A stretch of 64,000 bases of DNA from Halopseudomonas pelagia. Lineage in GTDB: Bacteria > Pseudomonadota > Gammaproteobacteria > Pseudomonadales > Pseudomonadaceae. The notes below the pieces were generated by a model. It saw only the letters and a program-made list of their open reading frames with translations. It was not told the origin of the DNA and made no database searches. The stretch spans positions 3,286,001-3,350,000 of the forward strand of contig NZ_CP033116.1 in NCBI RefSeq assembly GCF_009497895.1. Direction: 5' to 3'. This document shows, piece by piece, positions 1-9,443 of this stretch (its first letter is position 1; every line of letters starts with the position of its first letter). The translations under genes and the position numbers were made by a program.

Positions 1-663
1 ATCTTCGATGACGTGGTTAACGCGATCGACGATGACCATCGCGATGGTATTTGGCGCACTTTTTTCGAAGACGGTCTATTGGACGGAAAGCAAGTCATTC
101 TGACTTCGCATGCAGAAGAGTTTCTGCATCGGATCCAGCAGGAGCTGGGCGCGCAGCGCTCCGCGGCCATAAAGCGCTACAAGTTCTTGCCGCATAATGG
201 CGAACATGAGTTGCGTGTCGACACCGCCCCGCCAACAAAAAATTACGTCCTGCTGGCCCAGCAGGCATTGGCGGATGACGAGAAGCGCGAAGCGCTACGT
301 CAAGCGCGACCCGCTCTGGAGAGCCTGACAGATCGCATCTGGATCTGGCTGGGTCGTCGCACCGATGGGCGCATTGAACTCAAGCTCGGGGGACCACGCT
401 CGCCTTGGGAGCTAAATAACAAATGCGCCAAGCTGCGGTCAGCTGTTAACCGCACCACACATCAGTATGCTGGCTCCACAGAAATCGTTGTTGCCCTAGA
501 CCGCCTGCTAGGAATAGGTCCGGGAAGTATAGAGTGGGGTTATCTCAACAGCGGTGTGCATGACTCGCAGCGCGACCACGAATTCGACCGTGCCACCGTA
601 CGAACAATTGTGGAATCTGTCACGGCATTGGACGCGGCGTTAGAGGCACTTATTACTCGCTAA
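1..663 (+). CDS. C-terminal part of an SMC/ABC-type AAA ATPase (5' end outside window)
   Basis: The reading frame is open from the first base and ends at 661-663, so only the C-terminal ~220 residues are present. The first residues (IFDDVVNAIDDDH) look like a Walker B aspartate pair followed by a D-loop, and about 40 residues later a hydrophobic strand ends in TSHAEEF, which fits the H-loop (switch) histidine of SMC/RecF/ABC-type ATPases. No Walker A, signature motif or coiled coil is visible because they would lie before the window. After the ATPase core there are ~150 residues of unassigned sequence. Such proteins often belong to antiphage or DNA-repair systems, and the NTPase gene at 1950-5702 supports a defence context, but the specific family cannot be set from this fragment. 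Confidence 0.6.
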   Translation: MFDDVVNAIDDDHRDGIWRTFFEDGLLDGKQVILTSHAEEFLHRIQQELGAQRSAAIKRYKFLPHNGEHELRVDTAPPTKNYVLLAQQALADDEKREALRQARPALESLTDRIWIWLGRRTDGRIELKLGGPRSPWELNNKCAKLRSAVNRTTHQYAGSTEIVVALDRLLGIGPGSIEWGYLNSGVHDSQRDHEFDRATVRTIVESVTALDAALEALITR

Positions 664-729
664 TTGGATTGCGCCGCTCTTTTTGCTTTAACGATTTATC
701 TCAACCTCCAGGCTAGGCAGTGCAGAATC

Positions 730-1518
730 TTAAGCAGGAGGAAGGACTGAAGAATACATCGGGCCTGTGTAGTTGATCGGTTCCCCGTTTATTTCCTCGG
801 CCATTCGATTTTTCGCGTCCATCCAAGCCTGAAATACTTCGACACGCTCGTGGATTAGGGGGTGATTATCGGTTGATGCCGCTGTCAGAAACGCAATCGC
901 CTGGCCCACCTCGACACAAGCCAACAATGCAAAATTTACATACCAGCTATTCCGACCATAAACGCCAGTCAGCTCAAAACCATGCAAGTCCTCACCAATC
1001 GACCCGGTGTCCTTCAAGTGATCAATCACTGATTTTCGGTTAGGGTGAGCGCCAAAGTCGATCGAAGCGTCGTAGTAGGCCTGTACGTACTCGGCCATTC
1101 CTGAATTGATCGCCTTGAGCTCTTTCACAGCCTTCGCCACGGTGAACGCGTCCCGGCAATCTTTATGAGCGGTCTTGGAAGCATGCCGCTGAAACCAGAT
1201 GTCGGCCTTCTTCTCGTCACGAGCAATGATGAATGCATAGCATGCCGATTCAAGCGCAGTGCGAGTAATCGGAAACGTTGACACTACATGGCCAGACAGC
1301 GCTTGGCGGACACCGCTCAGGAGCATGGTGTAAGAGTTCATCACCAGCACGCCGGCTGTTGGGCTCGCGTTAAACTCACGGCCGAAGATCTCTTCTTGGA
1401 ATATCCGATCCATCTGGTCAACCAAGTACATCAACTGAGGAGGCTCAGCTGCGTGATCCTGCGCGTTCTCGAGAGTTGCTACTAGGTAGTCCTGCAGGGT
1501 ACCTGCATTGAATTTCAT
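730..1518 (-). CDS. Hypothetical protein, mostly helical, 262 aa
   Basis: A complete frame with an ATG start, convergent with the partial ATPase gene upstream. I do not recognise the family. The sequence is predominantly helical, with no signal peptide and no clear membrane segment. The central part (roughly residues 55-230) resembles the uncharacterised HEPN/DUF5677-like helical proteins found in genomic islands, but I see no convincing catalytic R-x4-6-H motif. Base composition and length support a real gene rather than a shadow ORF. It lies between two ATPase-like genes in what may be a defence cluster. The link to either neighbour is positional only. Confidence 0.5.
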   Translation of the reverse strand: MKFNAGTLQDYLVATLENAQDHAAEPPQLMYLVDQMDRIFQEEIFGREFNASPTAGVLVMNSYTMLLSGVRQALSGHVVSTFPITRTALESACYAFIIARDEKKADIWFQRHASKTAHKDCRDAFTVAKAVKELKAINSGMAEYVQAYYDASIDFGAHPNRKSVIDHLKDTGSIGEDLHGFELTGVYGRNSWYVNFALLACVEVGQAIAFLTAASTDNHPLIHERVEVFQAWMDAKNRMAEEINGEPINYTGPMYSSVLPPA

Positions 1519-1949
1519 GATGCTTCGTCCATGTACGCAAAATTAAGGCGATAGGATTACAATACACGAAGCATCGTCCTGCGAAATTGGTTTTTTGGCA
1601 ATTGTGAGCTCATGTTGGGGCGGCTCGTCGCTCTAGAAGGCATCGAGGTCGATACTCAGCTTGCACATTGGCCGGTAAGCCTGCAGAGCCCGCCATCGGA
1701 GCAACGTCCGGTCCTATGCTGACGCGCCCGTGATGATCGTCAAAAGGCAGAGCGCTTCCAAGATACCAGCAGCTCCCGCCTAGCCTGCTCTGTAGTAAGC
1801 CCAAGCGTAATGGGGACAGGTTGATGCAAACCAGATCGTCCGTTTCTGAACGGTTCGTTTCGGCGCCTACAGGTAGGAACCGGCCAAAAGCGCCCATTGA
1901 CTAAAACCTGGACTTGCCCAGCATTCAATAACGGTAACTATTATAGTAG
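1519..1949. other. Intergenic stretch without a supported gene
   Basis: About 430 bases between the 262-aa gene and the end of the large NTPase gene. Two overlapping minus-strand frames of 62 and 95 codons occupy part of it, but neither has a convincing ribosome binding site or a recognisable product. A short near-palindrome rich in A and T (around 1930-1950) follows the NTPase stop codon. No terminator with a T-run was found. Confidence 0.4.
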
Positions 1950-4900
1950 TTAATGCCGGACAGCACCTTCCTCGTCGATCAAGCGTTCGCCCCTCCTTGC
2001 TTCTACCCAGCGGACAAACCAGAACCAACAATCCTCTCGGCCATGAGGTGCGGCATTAATAATTTGAAGCACCTCGGCCCTCGAGTATGCTCTAAGCATA
2101 TCCGCGATATGACGCAGTTCCAGACATTTATAGGAACAAGAGAGGGCGCGCTCAAGGAGCTCCTCATGCACGGCACGGTGCAGGGGATTTGCCTTCTCGG
2201 CTAGTCGATACAGCAAGATTTCTTGGTCTATATCGCCCGATCTAATGCACCGCCGCAGGGCATCGACAGGAAACAGATCGAAGCCCTCGGAGAATACTTG
2301 CGGAATGAGCGCCGCTAGGGCAGGTACCGCAAGCATGCGATCCAGCAGCTTGGGGTTGTAGGCAGCAGCCCCTTTCAACGCCTTTAACACCGCTGCAGCA
2401 CGGTCGTCATCTAGATGATTCAAGGCATAGTCGATAGCTAACTCGGGCGAATGAGCTAATAGTTCTGGAGTGTAGTGATCCTCCCATTGGCTCATCATGC
2501 TTTGCAGCGCGATCCAATGAGGAAAAGGATATTCGATACCATCGGTCGCCTTTAAGCTAAGTACTAAGCCAGATCTGTCTTGCCAATCATGATACAGCGA
2601 AAGGGCTTGTCGAAGGTGGTATTTAGGAAGTGCGCTGGGTTGTTCCGCTATGAATCTTACAATGTGGGGAATCCCGGCCGGATACACTCGCGCAATAGCG
2701 TTGAACACATCTTGCATCGCCTTTGGCTGCATTGGGTTACCCAGCCGCCGCCAGACCTCGTCGATGAGCGATATTGGAGCATTTGGGAGCCAACGCATGT
2801 GAGCTAGCGCAGGGACGTCGTGGATACCCGCGAAGGACGCAGGCAATTGCCCGATCATTTCAGGCAGTACGCTCTCACCATGACGCGTAATTAGTACCCG
2901 CCAACCAGCCTCGGCATGCCCCGCAGTGATCCAAGACCGCGCTGTTTCGTCATCGATCTCACACGAGAACTCCTCGCTGAGTTTGTGATGATGGGCGGCA
3001 CCAGTCGCTAAAGCCACACGCTGGTAACGAGCGACCCATGGTGAGCCACGTTGTGCGACGGCATAGCCGAGCAGCTCTTGCGCACGCGGCCTCATGGTAG
3101 GAAAGCGGGCGAGTAGTAGACCGAACACATCGTCATCACCGCAACCAACTAGCGCTCGGTTGAGTTCGATCCAACCGCTGGAATTTAGCGCTACGACGGA
3201 TTCCACTAAACGTTCGTATTCGATAGCGATGAATCGGGCTAGGGCCACATTTCTGCGTCTTGAGGCGGCGTGCCGAAGCAACCAAGCGTGCGAAGCAATG
3301 ACAGTGTCGAGATGCGGACGAACCCATTGAGGTAAATCGCCACAGCAACCAATCGCGGTGCCAGCCGCCTCTGCCCAGCTTATTCGGCCGTCAGCCGCAA
3401 CTTGCTCTAACCAAAGGCTCCATTCCTCCCCACCACTCTCCGCGATTACATCCAGGACGAAGCCGCTATTCGGTGCCCCTAGCCATCCAGCAAGCGTAGC
3501 CCGCTGCGCATAGAGGGCTTGGGGGCGAAGAGCCTGCTTCCAATCAGATAGGTAGATGCCAGATCGATCTAGATCGGCGAGCACGTCCAAAACCGGACGG
3601 AGAAGCTCCGAACGCTCCCCCTCCAGCGCAGCAATGGCGGCTCGGTTGCGCACAGCCAAGCGAGGATCTAAAAGAGCGCGGGAGAGAGCTTCTTCTAGTG
3701 CAGGAGTGGGGTTTTCTCGGCCGCGGCTTACGTCGAGCGCAGCGGCCAGCACAATATCTTCCCCAACAGCGGCGTTTACGTCGGTTTCTGCTGCGCGTGC
3801 ACCCGACTGGATAGCCAAAGTATAGCTCTCTCGCGTCCTAAGAAGGCCTATAGCGCGCTGGGAGACAGCATCGCTCAGCAATCCGCGCCCAGTGAGCCAG
3901 CTCCAGTACAGATCGTGAAAAGGAACTGCCTGATTGCCGCGATCAAGAATTGTGCCGAGGCTCTTTAGGAGTCTGGCCGGGTCGGCGATGCCCACCATAG
4001 CTGATCGAGTCTGGAGCTCACTCGCTAGGCGACCAGAGGATCGCGTTCCCGCTAGGGATAAGTCGGCCACGGCACCGGCGAGCACTTCTGTGAAGCGCTC
4101 GGGTAATCCGCGCATAAGATGCTCATGGAATTGGCGTAAAAGATCCCCCGTCGTACCTGGGCACGCGCCTGAAAGAACGTGTATGGCGAGAAGGAGGGGT
4201 AGTCGCAGAAGGTCAATAACGGAATAAGGTGGAAGCACTTCACCTGGATTTGCGGCTGCGACTGCAAGCGCTACTCGGTCGGGCGGCAGCAGTTCGAGGA
4301 CCCATTGCTTAAATGTGCCGTCGTCGACGTCTGCGAATTTGGACGTCGCAACAAGCCGTGTGCTTCTGAGAGCACGCAGCGCGCGCCGCTTCTCGCCTAT
4401 TTGCCCAGCACTCGCAAGTTCGGACCAACCGTCTACGAAAACACATATTCTTGGGTCTTGGAACAAAGTAGATAATTTGACTTCCGGAGCCGCCTCCATG
4501 ACCATTTTTTCCAGGTCGTTCCAGCTTGCCGCTTGTCCTGCTGGGAGAAACAGTGGGACAACCTTTCCAGATGCAAGTAACTGGCTTGCTGCATGCCAAA
4601 GCGCATACGTCTTGCCTGAGCCAGGCTGGCCGACGATGAGGTGCTTTTTCTCCGGGAGCCCGATGAGGTCCGACACCGAAGCGCTCGTGGGAACACCATC
4701 TAACGTGCTCTCGATGACACGTCGCTCCCCTGAAAATGCGGCCACAAGGGCGTCCCGAGCTGCAACCTTGGCTTCAGGGAACAGCAGTTCGATTGATGGT
4801 GGCGCACCAGTCTCAATTAAAGACTCCGCCAGGTCGCGTAACTCGGCAATAGAAAGGTCATTGCTCGGCCGCTCAGCACGCTCACCCAATAATTTTACGG

Positions 4901-5702
4901 CGACACTTGACGGAACTGAGATCGAGGTCGCGCGCTCCAGGCAAGCTTGAAGTTGTGTCCCGGTTAAGCGACGTTGACCCGGCCCGAGCGCACACTCGAT
5001 GGCATCGCGAAACACAGCATCGTATGCTCGATCTGCCATGTCCGTGGTCGACCGGAGCTCATTGCGTCGATCCACGATAGCCCGCCGATTGCTCTGCTCA
5101 AGAGAGCGCCAATCCGGTGCTCCGCACGCGAAGACCAGCGGACTGAGAAGTTCAGTTCTAAGCTGCTGGGGAAGGCTACTTGTGACAAAGCTTCGAAGTT
5201 CTTCAGAAAGCTTACGCTGGAGAAGAGCCGCGCGAATCTCCTCGACGTCCCCTCCTGATGCTGCGGCTTTCCAAGCAGTCAGACCAGCCACACCGGAAGG
5301 CAACGTATCCTTTCGCTCCTGTCCGACACTCGATGTTGTTAGAAATACAAATCTTACTTCGCGGCCAGGATTGCGGGCACGCAGCCTGTACAAAGACTCA
5401 ATTGCGGCCAGCACGTCTGGCGAGTTCAGCGTTACCGCGCCTGACTCGCGTGTATCTTTAACCTGCGTGGCCCTCAGAACATCATCCGACCTACCAGGCT
5501 CACGAAGGAGCTCGGCAAAATCCTCGGCGACCTCTAAGTAGAGTTCATCGTTTTCACCTAGCTCCAACCAAGCGGCAGCCGAGGCGTGGAGCTGGTAGAC
5601 ATAACCACGAAGCGACGCAGTTGCTTGCCGGATCAGATCTTCTGATGGAACACGCCAGACCTGAGAGGGGTCTCCAAAGATAGAAACGGATTTGGTCGAC
5701 AT
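1950..5702 (-). CDS. Avs-like STAND NTPase with N-terminal Cap4/DUF4297-type nuclease domain (candidate antiphage protein)
   Basis: A 1250-residue protein in three parts. Residues ~30-130 carry GYVYQ...W, an acidic E60-D61 and Q80-V81-K82 followed by strand-rich sequence. This is the PD-(D/E)xK pattern seen in DUF4297/Cap4-type dsDNA nucleases. Residues ~310-560 form a STAND/NACHT-like NTPase with Walker A GQPGSGKT (358-365) and Walker B VFVDGWSEL (421-429), close to the NACHT 'F-D-G-x-x-E-L' form. Residues ~560-1250 are helical and HEAT-like, the usual sensor position in Avs and NLR-like proteins. The ATG at 5702 is preferred over a TTG 18 bases upstream because GGAG lies 8 bases before the ATG. 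By family analogy the sensor binds a phage protein, the protein oligomerises and the nuclease degrades DNA. That role is inferred, and the protein might represent a new Avs subtype. Confidence 0.68.
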   Translation of the reverse strand: MSTKSVSIFGDPSQVWRVPSEDLIRQATASLRGYVYQLHASAAAWLELGENDELYLEVAEDFAELLREPGRSDDVLRATQVKDTRESGAVTLNSPDVLAAIESLYRLRARNPGREVRFVFLTTSSVGQERKDTLPSGVAGLTAWKAAASGGDVEEIRAALLQRKLSEELRSFVTSSLPQQLRTELLSPLVFACGAPDWRSLEQSNRRAIVDRRNELRSTTDMADRAYDAVFRDAIECALGPGQRRLTGTQLQACLERATSISVPSSVAVKLLGERAERPSNDLSIAELRDLAESLIETGAPPSIELLFPEAKVAARDALVAAFSGERRVIESTLDGVPTSASVSDLIGLPEKKHLIVGQPGSGKTYALWHAASQLLASGKVVPLFLPAGQAASWNDLEKMVMEAAPEVKLSTLFQDPRICVFVDGWSELASAGQIGEKRRALRALRSTRLVATSKFADVDDGTFKQWVLELLPPDRVALAVAAANPGEVLPPYSVIDLLRLPLLLAIHVLSGACPGTTGDLLRQFHEHLMRGLPERFTEVLAGAVADLSLAGTRSSGRLASELQTRSAMVGIADPARLLKSLGTILDRGNQAVPFHDLYWSWLTGRGLLSDAVSQRAIGLLRTRESYTLAIQSGARAAETDVNAAVGEDIVLAAALDVSRGRENPTPALEEALSRALLDPRLAVRNRAAIAALEGERSELLRPVLDVLADLDRSGIYLSDWKQALRPQALYAQRATLAGWLGAPNSGFVLDVIAESGGEEWSLWLEQVAADGRISWAEAAGTAIGCCGDLPQWVRPHLDTVIASHAWLLRHAASRRRNVALARFIAIEYERLVESVVALNSSGWIELNRALVGCGDDDVFGLLLARFPTMRPRAQELLGYAVAQRGSPWVARYQRVALATGAAHHHKLSEEFSCEIDDETARSWITAGHAEAGWRVLITRHGESVLPEMIGQLPASFAGIHDVPALAHMRWLPNAPISLIDEVWRRLGNPMQPKAMQDVFNAIARVYPAGIPHIVRFIAEQPSALPKYHLRQALSLYHDWQDRSGLVLSLKATDGIEYPFPHWIALQSMMSQWEDHYTPELLAHSPELAIDYALNHLDDDRAAAVLKALKGAAAYNPKLLDRMLAVPALAALIPQVFSEGFDLFPVDALRRCIRSGDIDQEILLYRLAEKANPLHRAVHEELLERALSCSYKCLELRHIADMLRAYSRAEVLQIINAAPHGREDCWFWFVRWVEARRGERLIDEEGAVRH

Positions 5703-5968
5703 GAATTTGACTCCAGCCAAGCAGCTGCATAGTGAGGATTGCTGCGCAGTATCTTAACTGGCTAGAGACTCTGCTACAGCCATATACCTGCTGGTCAGAG
5801 GGTATCGGTTCAATCAAAACTAAGCAAAATTTATAAGGAATTCATGGAGGGAAGCCACGAGGCTCATACAGCTAAGCTTTTGGCTACTAGCCTTGGTTGA
5901 ACGCCTATGGCCGACAGCTCCCGCATATCTGAGCCCAACACATATCTTTGGAGCTCTTTTAAATTGTC

Positions 5969-7240
5969 TCACCTACCCCCAACCCTCCACAGCTCATCCC
6001 ACTTCGTACTATAGCTCGGACTTTTCAGCTCCCTCTTCATCCCCCACCCTGGCGTCCCCGGCACCCGAGCCGGCCGAAGAGTTCCTCTACCCCACCGCCC
6101 ATTGATTTCATCCAGCAGGCTCATCACCTTCTCAGCTGCAGCCGGCTGCACTTCGGCAAACAAATCATCCGTGAACTCACCCTGCTGTCGCAGATCCAGC
6201 AGCATGATTTCCGCCTTGGCGTAGGCATGGCCAGGTCTGAATATCGCTTCCAAACCCTTCAAAGCTGCGCGGACGATCAACCTGGTGTCATCTGATGGAT
6301 ATGGCAACTCGCACACAATGCCCTTGGCAAACTTCGCTTCATCCGGATTGAACATGCCGGTGCGGATCGCCACGCGGATCCGCTTGCACAGCGAGCCCTG
6401 GGCCCTCAGCTTTTCACAAGCGCGCGCGGCGTAGGTGGCCACCGCTTCCTTGATTGGCTCCATCTCGTGCAGCCGGTGACCAAAAGCTCTGCTGCTGCAA
6501 ATTTCCTGCTTGGCCGGCGCGGTTTCCTCCAGGGCTAGGCATGAAACGCCCCGCAGCTCGCGCGCGGTCTTCTCGATAACCACACTGAACTGCTTCCGCA
6601 GCGTCCAGGCATCCGCCTGTGCCAGGTCCCAGGCAGTCTTGATGCCCATAGCAGTCAGGTGTTCATTCATCCGCCGGCCGACGCCCCACACCTCACCCAC
6701 CGGCAGCGCCTTTAATAACTTATCGCGCCGCTCAGGGTCGCAAATGTCCATCACGCCGCCATAGTGCTTCTGCCACTTCTTTGCACCATGGTTGGCCAGC
6801 TTAGCCAGCGTCTTCGTCTGTGCGATCCCAACACACGTGGGTATGCCCGTCAGCTTCAGCACCTTGGCGCGGATCTCTCGGCCCAGCTTGTCGCGGTTAT
6901 CGATCCCGGTCATATCGGCAAAGGCCTCGTCAATCGAGTAAACCTCCAGCGCCGGTACCAGGCTTTCAATGACCGTCATCACCCGCTCGCTGATGTCGCC
7001 GTACAGCGCATAGTTCGAGCTGAACGCCAGCACCCCATTGCGTTCCAGCTTCCCGCGGATCTGGTGATAAGGCTCGCCCATCTTCACAAAGGGTTTGGCA
7101 TCCGCACTTCTGGCAATCACGCAGCCGTCGTTGTTGCTCAGCACCACAATGGGCACCCGCAGCAGGTCCGGCCGGAACACTCGCTCGCACGACGCATAAA
7201 ATGAATTGCAATCGATCAGCGCAAACACCGGCTCAGCCAT
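5969..7240 (-). CDS. umuC: DNA polymerase V catalytic subunit UmuC
   Basis: A full-length (423 aa) Y-family translesion polymerase. The palm begins with FALIDCNSFYASCE (catalytic Asp at residue 10) and contains SIDEAF at 102-107, with the second catalytic acidic pair. The little-finger region and a C-terminal tail of normal UmuC length follow. The start overlaps the 3' end of the umuD fragment by 8 bases, the usual umuDC coupling. With UmuD'2 and RecA it would form Pol V for mutagenic bypass during the SOS response. In this window it has lost its native upstream LexA-controlled promoter, because an island separates it from the box at 23607-23622. Expression now depends on island transcription. 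Confidence 0.93.
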   Translation of the reverse strand: MAEPVFALIDCNSFYASCERVFRPDLLRVPIVVLSNNDGCVIARSADAKPFVKMGEPYHQIRGKLERNGVLAFSSNYALYGDISERVMTVIESLVPALEVYSIDEAFADMTGIDNRDKLGREIRAKVLKLTGIPTCVGIAQTKTLAKLANHGAKKWQKHYGGVMDICDPERRDKLLKALPVGEVWGVGRRMNEHLTAMGIKTAWDLAQADAWTLRKQFSVVIEKTARELRGVSCLALEETAPAKQEICSSRAFGHRLHEMEPIKEAVATYAARACEKLRAQGSLCKRIRVAIRTGMFNPDEAKFAKGIVCELPYPSDDTRLIVRAALKGLEAIFRPGHAYAKAEIMLLDLRQQGEFTDDLFAEVQPAAAEKVMSLLDEINGRWGRGTLRPARVPGTPGWGMKRELKSPSYSTKWDELWRVGGR

Positions 7241-7607
7241 GGCACCGCTGCCTTTTGATGTTCCAGGTCACCACTCCCCAGATCACCAGCTCATCGCCTT
7301 CCATCACATACCGCGGCGCAAACTTGGGGTTCTCCGCATGCAGAATGATCTGGCCTGCCTGCTTCAACAAACGCTTAACCACGGCCTCACCGTTGATCGC
7401 CGCGATGACGATATCCCGGTGCTGTTCATTGAGCGCTCGGTTAACCACCACCAGGTCACCATCATTAATACCCGCTTCAATCATGCTTTCGCCGTTGATG
7501 CGCACAAGGTAGGTGTGCGGCGCATTGATCTCCAGCAACTCATCCAGCGAGAGCGTTTGCTCCATGTGGTCCTGCGCCGCATTCCCATATGAACTCATTC
7601 CGCCCAT
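7233..7607 (-). pseudogene. umuD: 3' part of umuD, cut by an island and fused to island DNA
   Basis: The frame contains the UmuD peptidase core from about the residue after the self-cleavage site onward: DHMEQTLSLDELL, catalytic serine in NGESM and catalytic lysine in AVVKRLL. UmuD proteins normally begin with ~25 further residues ending in (A/C)G-FPSPA, which is the RecA-stimulated self-cleavage site. These are absent here, and the first ~10 codons (MGGMSSYGN) come from island sequence immediately after the integrase stop codon. The missing N-terminal part is found at 23490-23585. If translated from one of the local ATG codons, the product would resemble processed UmuD' with no cleavage required. 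The homologous part ends near base 7577. Confidence 0.85.
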
Positions 7608-7613
7608 ATCTTG

Positions 7614-8513
7614 TCAGCGCTCGATAGAAATAGAGGCGCTGCCGAGTTCCTCCAGCGCCAAGTTGATGTAGTCGCTGAGGAGGACGCTCAGTTCAGTAGG
7701 ACTTCTGCCGTGGCTGAGTTCGAGAGCAACATCCTTAAGATTGGACTGTAGGGATTCGACGGCAAGCTTTGCTTTAATCAGGTCCAAGGTGCTTCCAAAC
7801 CTCGCCACTTCCTCGAATGCCAAGTGAATGTACGGCTCAAGACTGCTGATCGAGGTGTGACCCGTGTACTCTTGAACCTTCCTCTTGAGAGTCTCACCAT
7901 CCAGGAGAGCGTGTCGGAAATCGTCCCCATTCTCGTACTCATGTTGTTCAATCAAAGCCACAAAAAGCTTGGTAATGAATCTGTGCCGGAACATGTGTGC
8001 GCAGGCCTGCTCTTCGATCTTGGCAGCCTTGGCAAGCAGCAGTAGCTCATTCGTCAGAGTCTCGGTAGCGAGCCTTAGCCCACTACTCTCGGAAAGAAGC
8101 AGATAGCCCAAGTCACCAGCGGCACCGACCGTCTTCTTAATGATCCGGTGCCGGAACTTTTCGATGAAGTTCACGATCAATTCGAGGTCCGTTTTGGAGA
8201 CGGGCAAGTACCTGTACTCTTCCCTTCCTCCTGAGCGCTTGGCGGTGAAGACCTTCAGAACCGGCTCTTGCTTCAACCCCCTCGCGTTATAGATGTCTTC
8301 GACTCTGATGTTCGCGACCTCAACTCGCCTTGCCCCCGTAATCTCCAGAAGCTTGACCAGAATGAAGCGTCGTCTCCTCTGATAGGTCGTCCTGCTCACA
8401 TCCGGAATGACCTCGATCAGTTTTGCGATATTTGTCGAGTTGATAGGTAAACGCCGTGTTTGAGGCTCAGGGTTAGGAAAAGAATGGTGGTGCCAGTAAG
8501 TCGGCATAAACAT
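7614..8513 (-). CDS. Tyrosine recombinase/integrase of the umuD island (possibly N-terminally truncated)
   Basis: 299 residues with the catalytic set of tyrosine recombinases: box I arginine in GARRVEV (R62), HMFRHRF (H173, R176), TGH (218-219) and the nucleophile in EPYIH (Y228). An extra ~70 residues follow the tyrosine. The usual N-terminal core-binding domain is nearly absent: only ~45 residues precede the catalytic domain, and ccmI ends 40 bases upstream. The gene may therefore have lost its 5' part, or may belong to a short-form family. It lies at the island edge, as expected for the enzyme that inserted the island. Its frame continues through the stop codon into the umuD 3' fragment. 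Confidence 0.8.
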   Translation of the reverse strand: MFMPTYWHHHSFPNPEPQTRRLPINSTNIAKLIEVIPDVSRTTYQRRRRFILVKLLEITGARRVEVANIRVEDIYNARGLKQEPVLKVFTAKRSGGREEYRYLPVSKTDLELIVNFIEKFRHRIIKKTVGAAGDLGYLLLSESSGLRLATETLTNELLLLAKAAKIEEQACAHMFRHRFITKLFVALIEQHEYENGDDFRHALLDGETLKRKVQEYTGHTSISSLEPYIHLAFEEVARFGSTLDLIKAKLAVESLQSNLKDVALELSHGRSPTELSVLLSDYINLALEELGSASISIER

Positions 8514-8552
8514 TGGCCGTCCTGACTCTGTTTATGAAAGTGTGTCCGGGTT

Positions 8553-9443
8553 TTAATCAACAACAAGGCCAGCTTCATTGGCAGACTGTTCCAGCCGCTG
8601 CTCAGCAACAGCGATACCTTTACGAATGGCCTCTGCGGAGGCGGAATCCTCGAAGCCAGCCAATGCCCGGCGCCAGTAATTGATCGCCTGTTCATAGCGG
8701 CCGTCGTCAAAGGCCTCGACCCCCAGTATGCCCAGCGCCGTTGGCTCACGTGGATCCTTGTCGAGTATTTCGTCGATCAGCGCATGCACTTCATCGGTCA
8801 GGCTGCGCCCGGCCACAAAGAATTTTATCTGAGCCAGTTGGGCCAGAAGATCTACTCTGCGGCCTTCCAGTTCGATCAGTCGTTCCAGGGCGTCAATCGC
8901 CTGACCCGGTTGACCGATCTTCTGGTAAAGCGGAAACAGCAAGGACCAGACCTTGGGATTATCCGGCTGAGTCCCGGCTTCCTCTTCGAGCCGACCAACC
9001 AGGGTTTTCATTGAGGCACCGGGCGTGTTGAGCACGTCCTGCTGGGCGGCATGCAGCGCCAGATCGCCATCGGCACCCAGCCATCGATAGCCGATCATGC
9101 TGGCAGCCATGACTGCCGTTATCACCAGTGGAATCATCAAACGTCCTGACAGGGGGCGCCTGAGAGGCATTCGGCGATGGGCCTCGGTGTCCTCCAGCAG
9201 ATTGCGGTCCAGCTCGTGGCGGCCTTCTTCAAAACGGGCGACGTCAATCTCGCCGCGATCGCGGGCGCTTTTCAGGGCTGAAAGCCGGCGTTCATAGACG
9301 GCCAGGTTTTGCGCCTCAGCGTGATCATCGGCCTCAAACCGCTGCTGCCAGTCATGGATCGCCCTTGCTCTTCGCAACGGTAGACTCAGGAACCACAGCG
9401 CTATAAGCAACAGTGTGCCGATACTTAACCAGAGCATAGTCAT
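8553..9443 (-). CDS. ccmI: Cytochrome c maturation protein CcmI
   Basis: 296 residues with a first membrane helix at 3-22, a cytoplasmic loop with the typical 'YERRLxxLKxxRDxGEI' segment, a second helix near 100-120 and periplasmic TPR-like repeats (LYQKIGQPGQAIDALERL, GRYEQAINYWRRAL). CcmI holds apocytochrome c for the heme ligation complex with CcmF and CcmH. The start overlaps ccmH by 4 bases, so it is translationally coupled as the last gene of ccmFGHI. It lies inside the umuD island, so it is an accessory rather than the housekeeping copy. Confidence 0.85.
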   Translation of the reverse strand: MTMLWLSIGTLLLIALWFLSLPLRRARAIHDWQQRFEADDHAEAQNLAVYERRLSALKSARDRGEIDVARFEEGRHELDRNLLEDTEAHRRMPLRRPLSGRLMIPLVITAVMAASMIGYRWLGADGDLALHAAQQDVLNTPGASMKTLVGRLEEEAGTQPDNPKVWSLLFPLYQKIGQPGQAIDALERLIELEGRRVDLLAQLAQIKFFVAGRSLTDEVHALIDEILDKDPREPTALGILGVEAFDDGRYEQAINYWRRALAGFEDSASAEAIRKGIAVAEQRLEQSANEAGLVVD

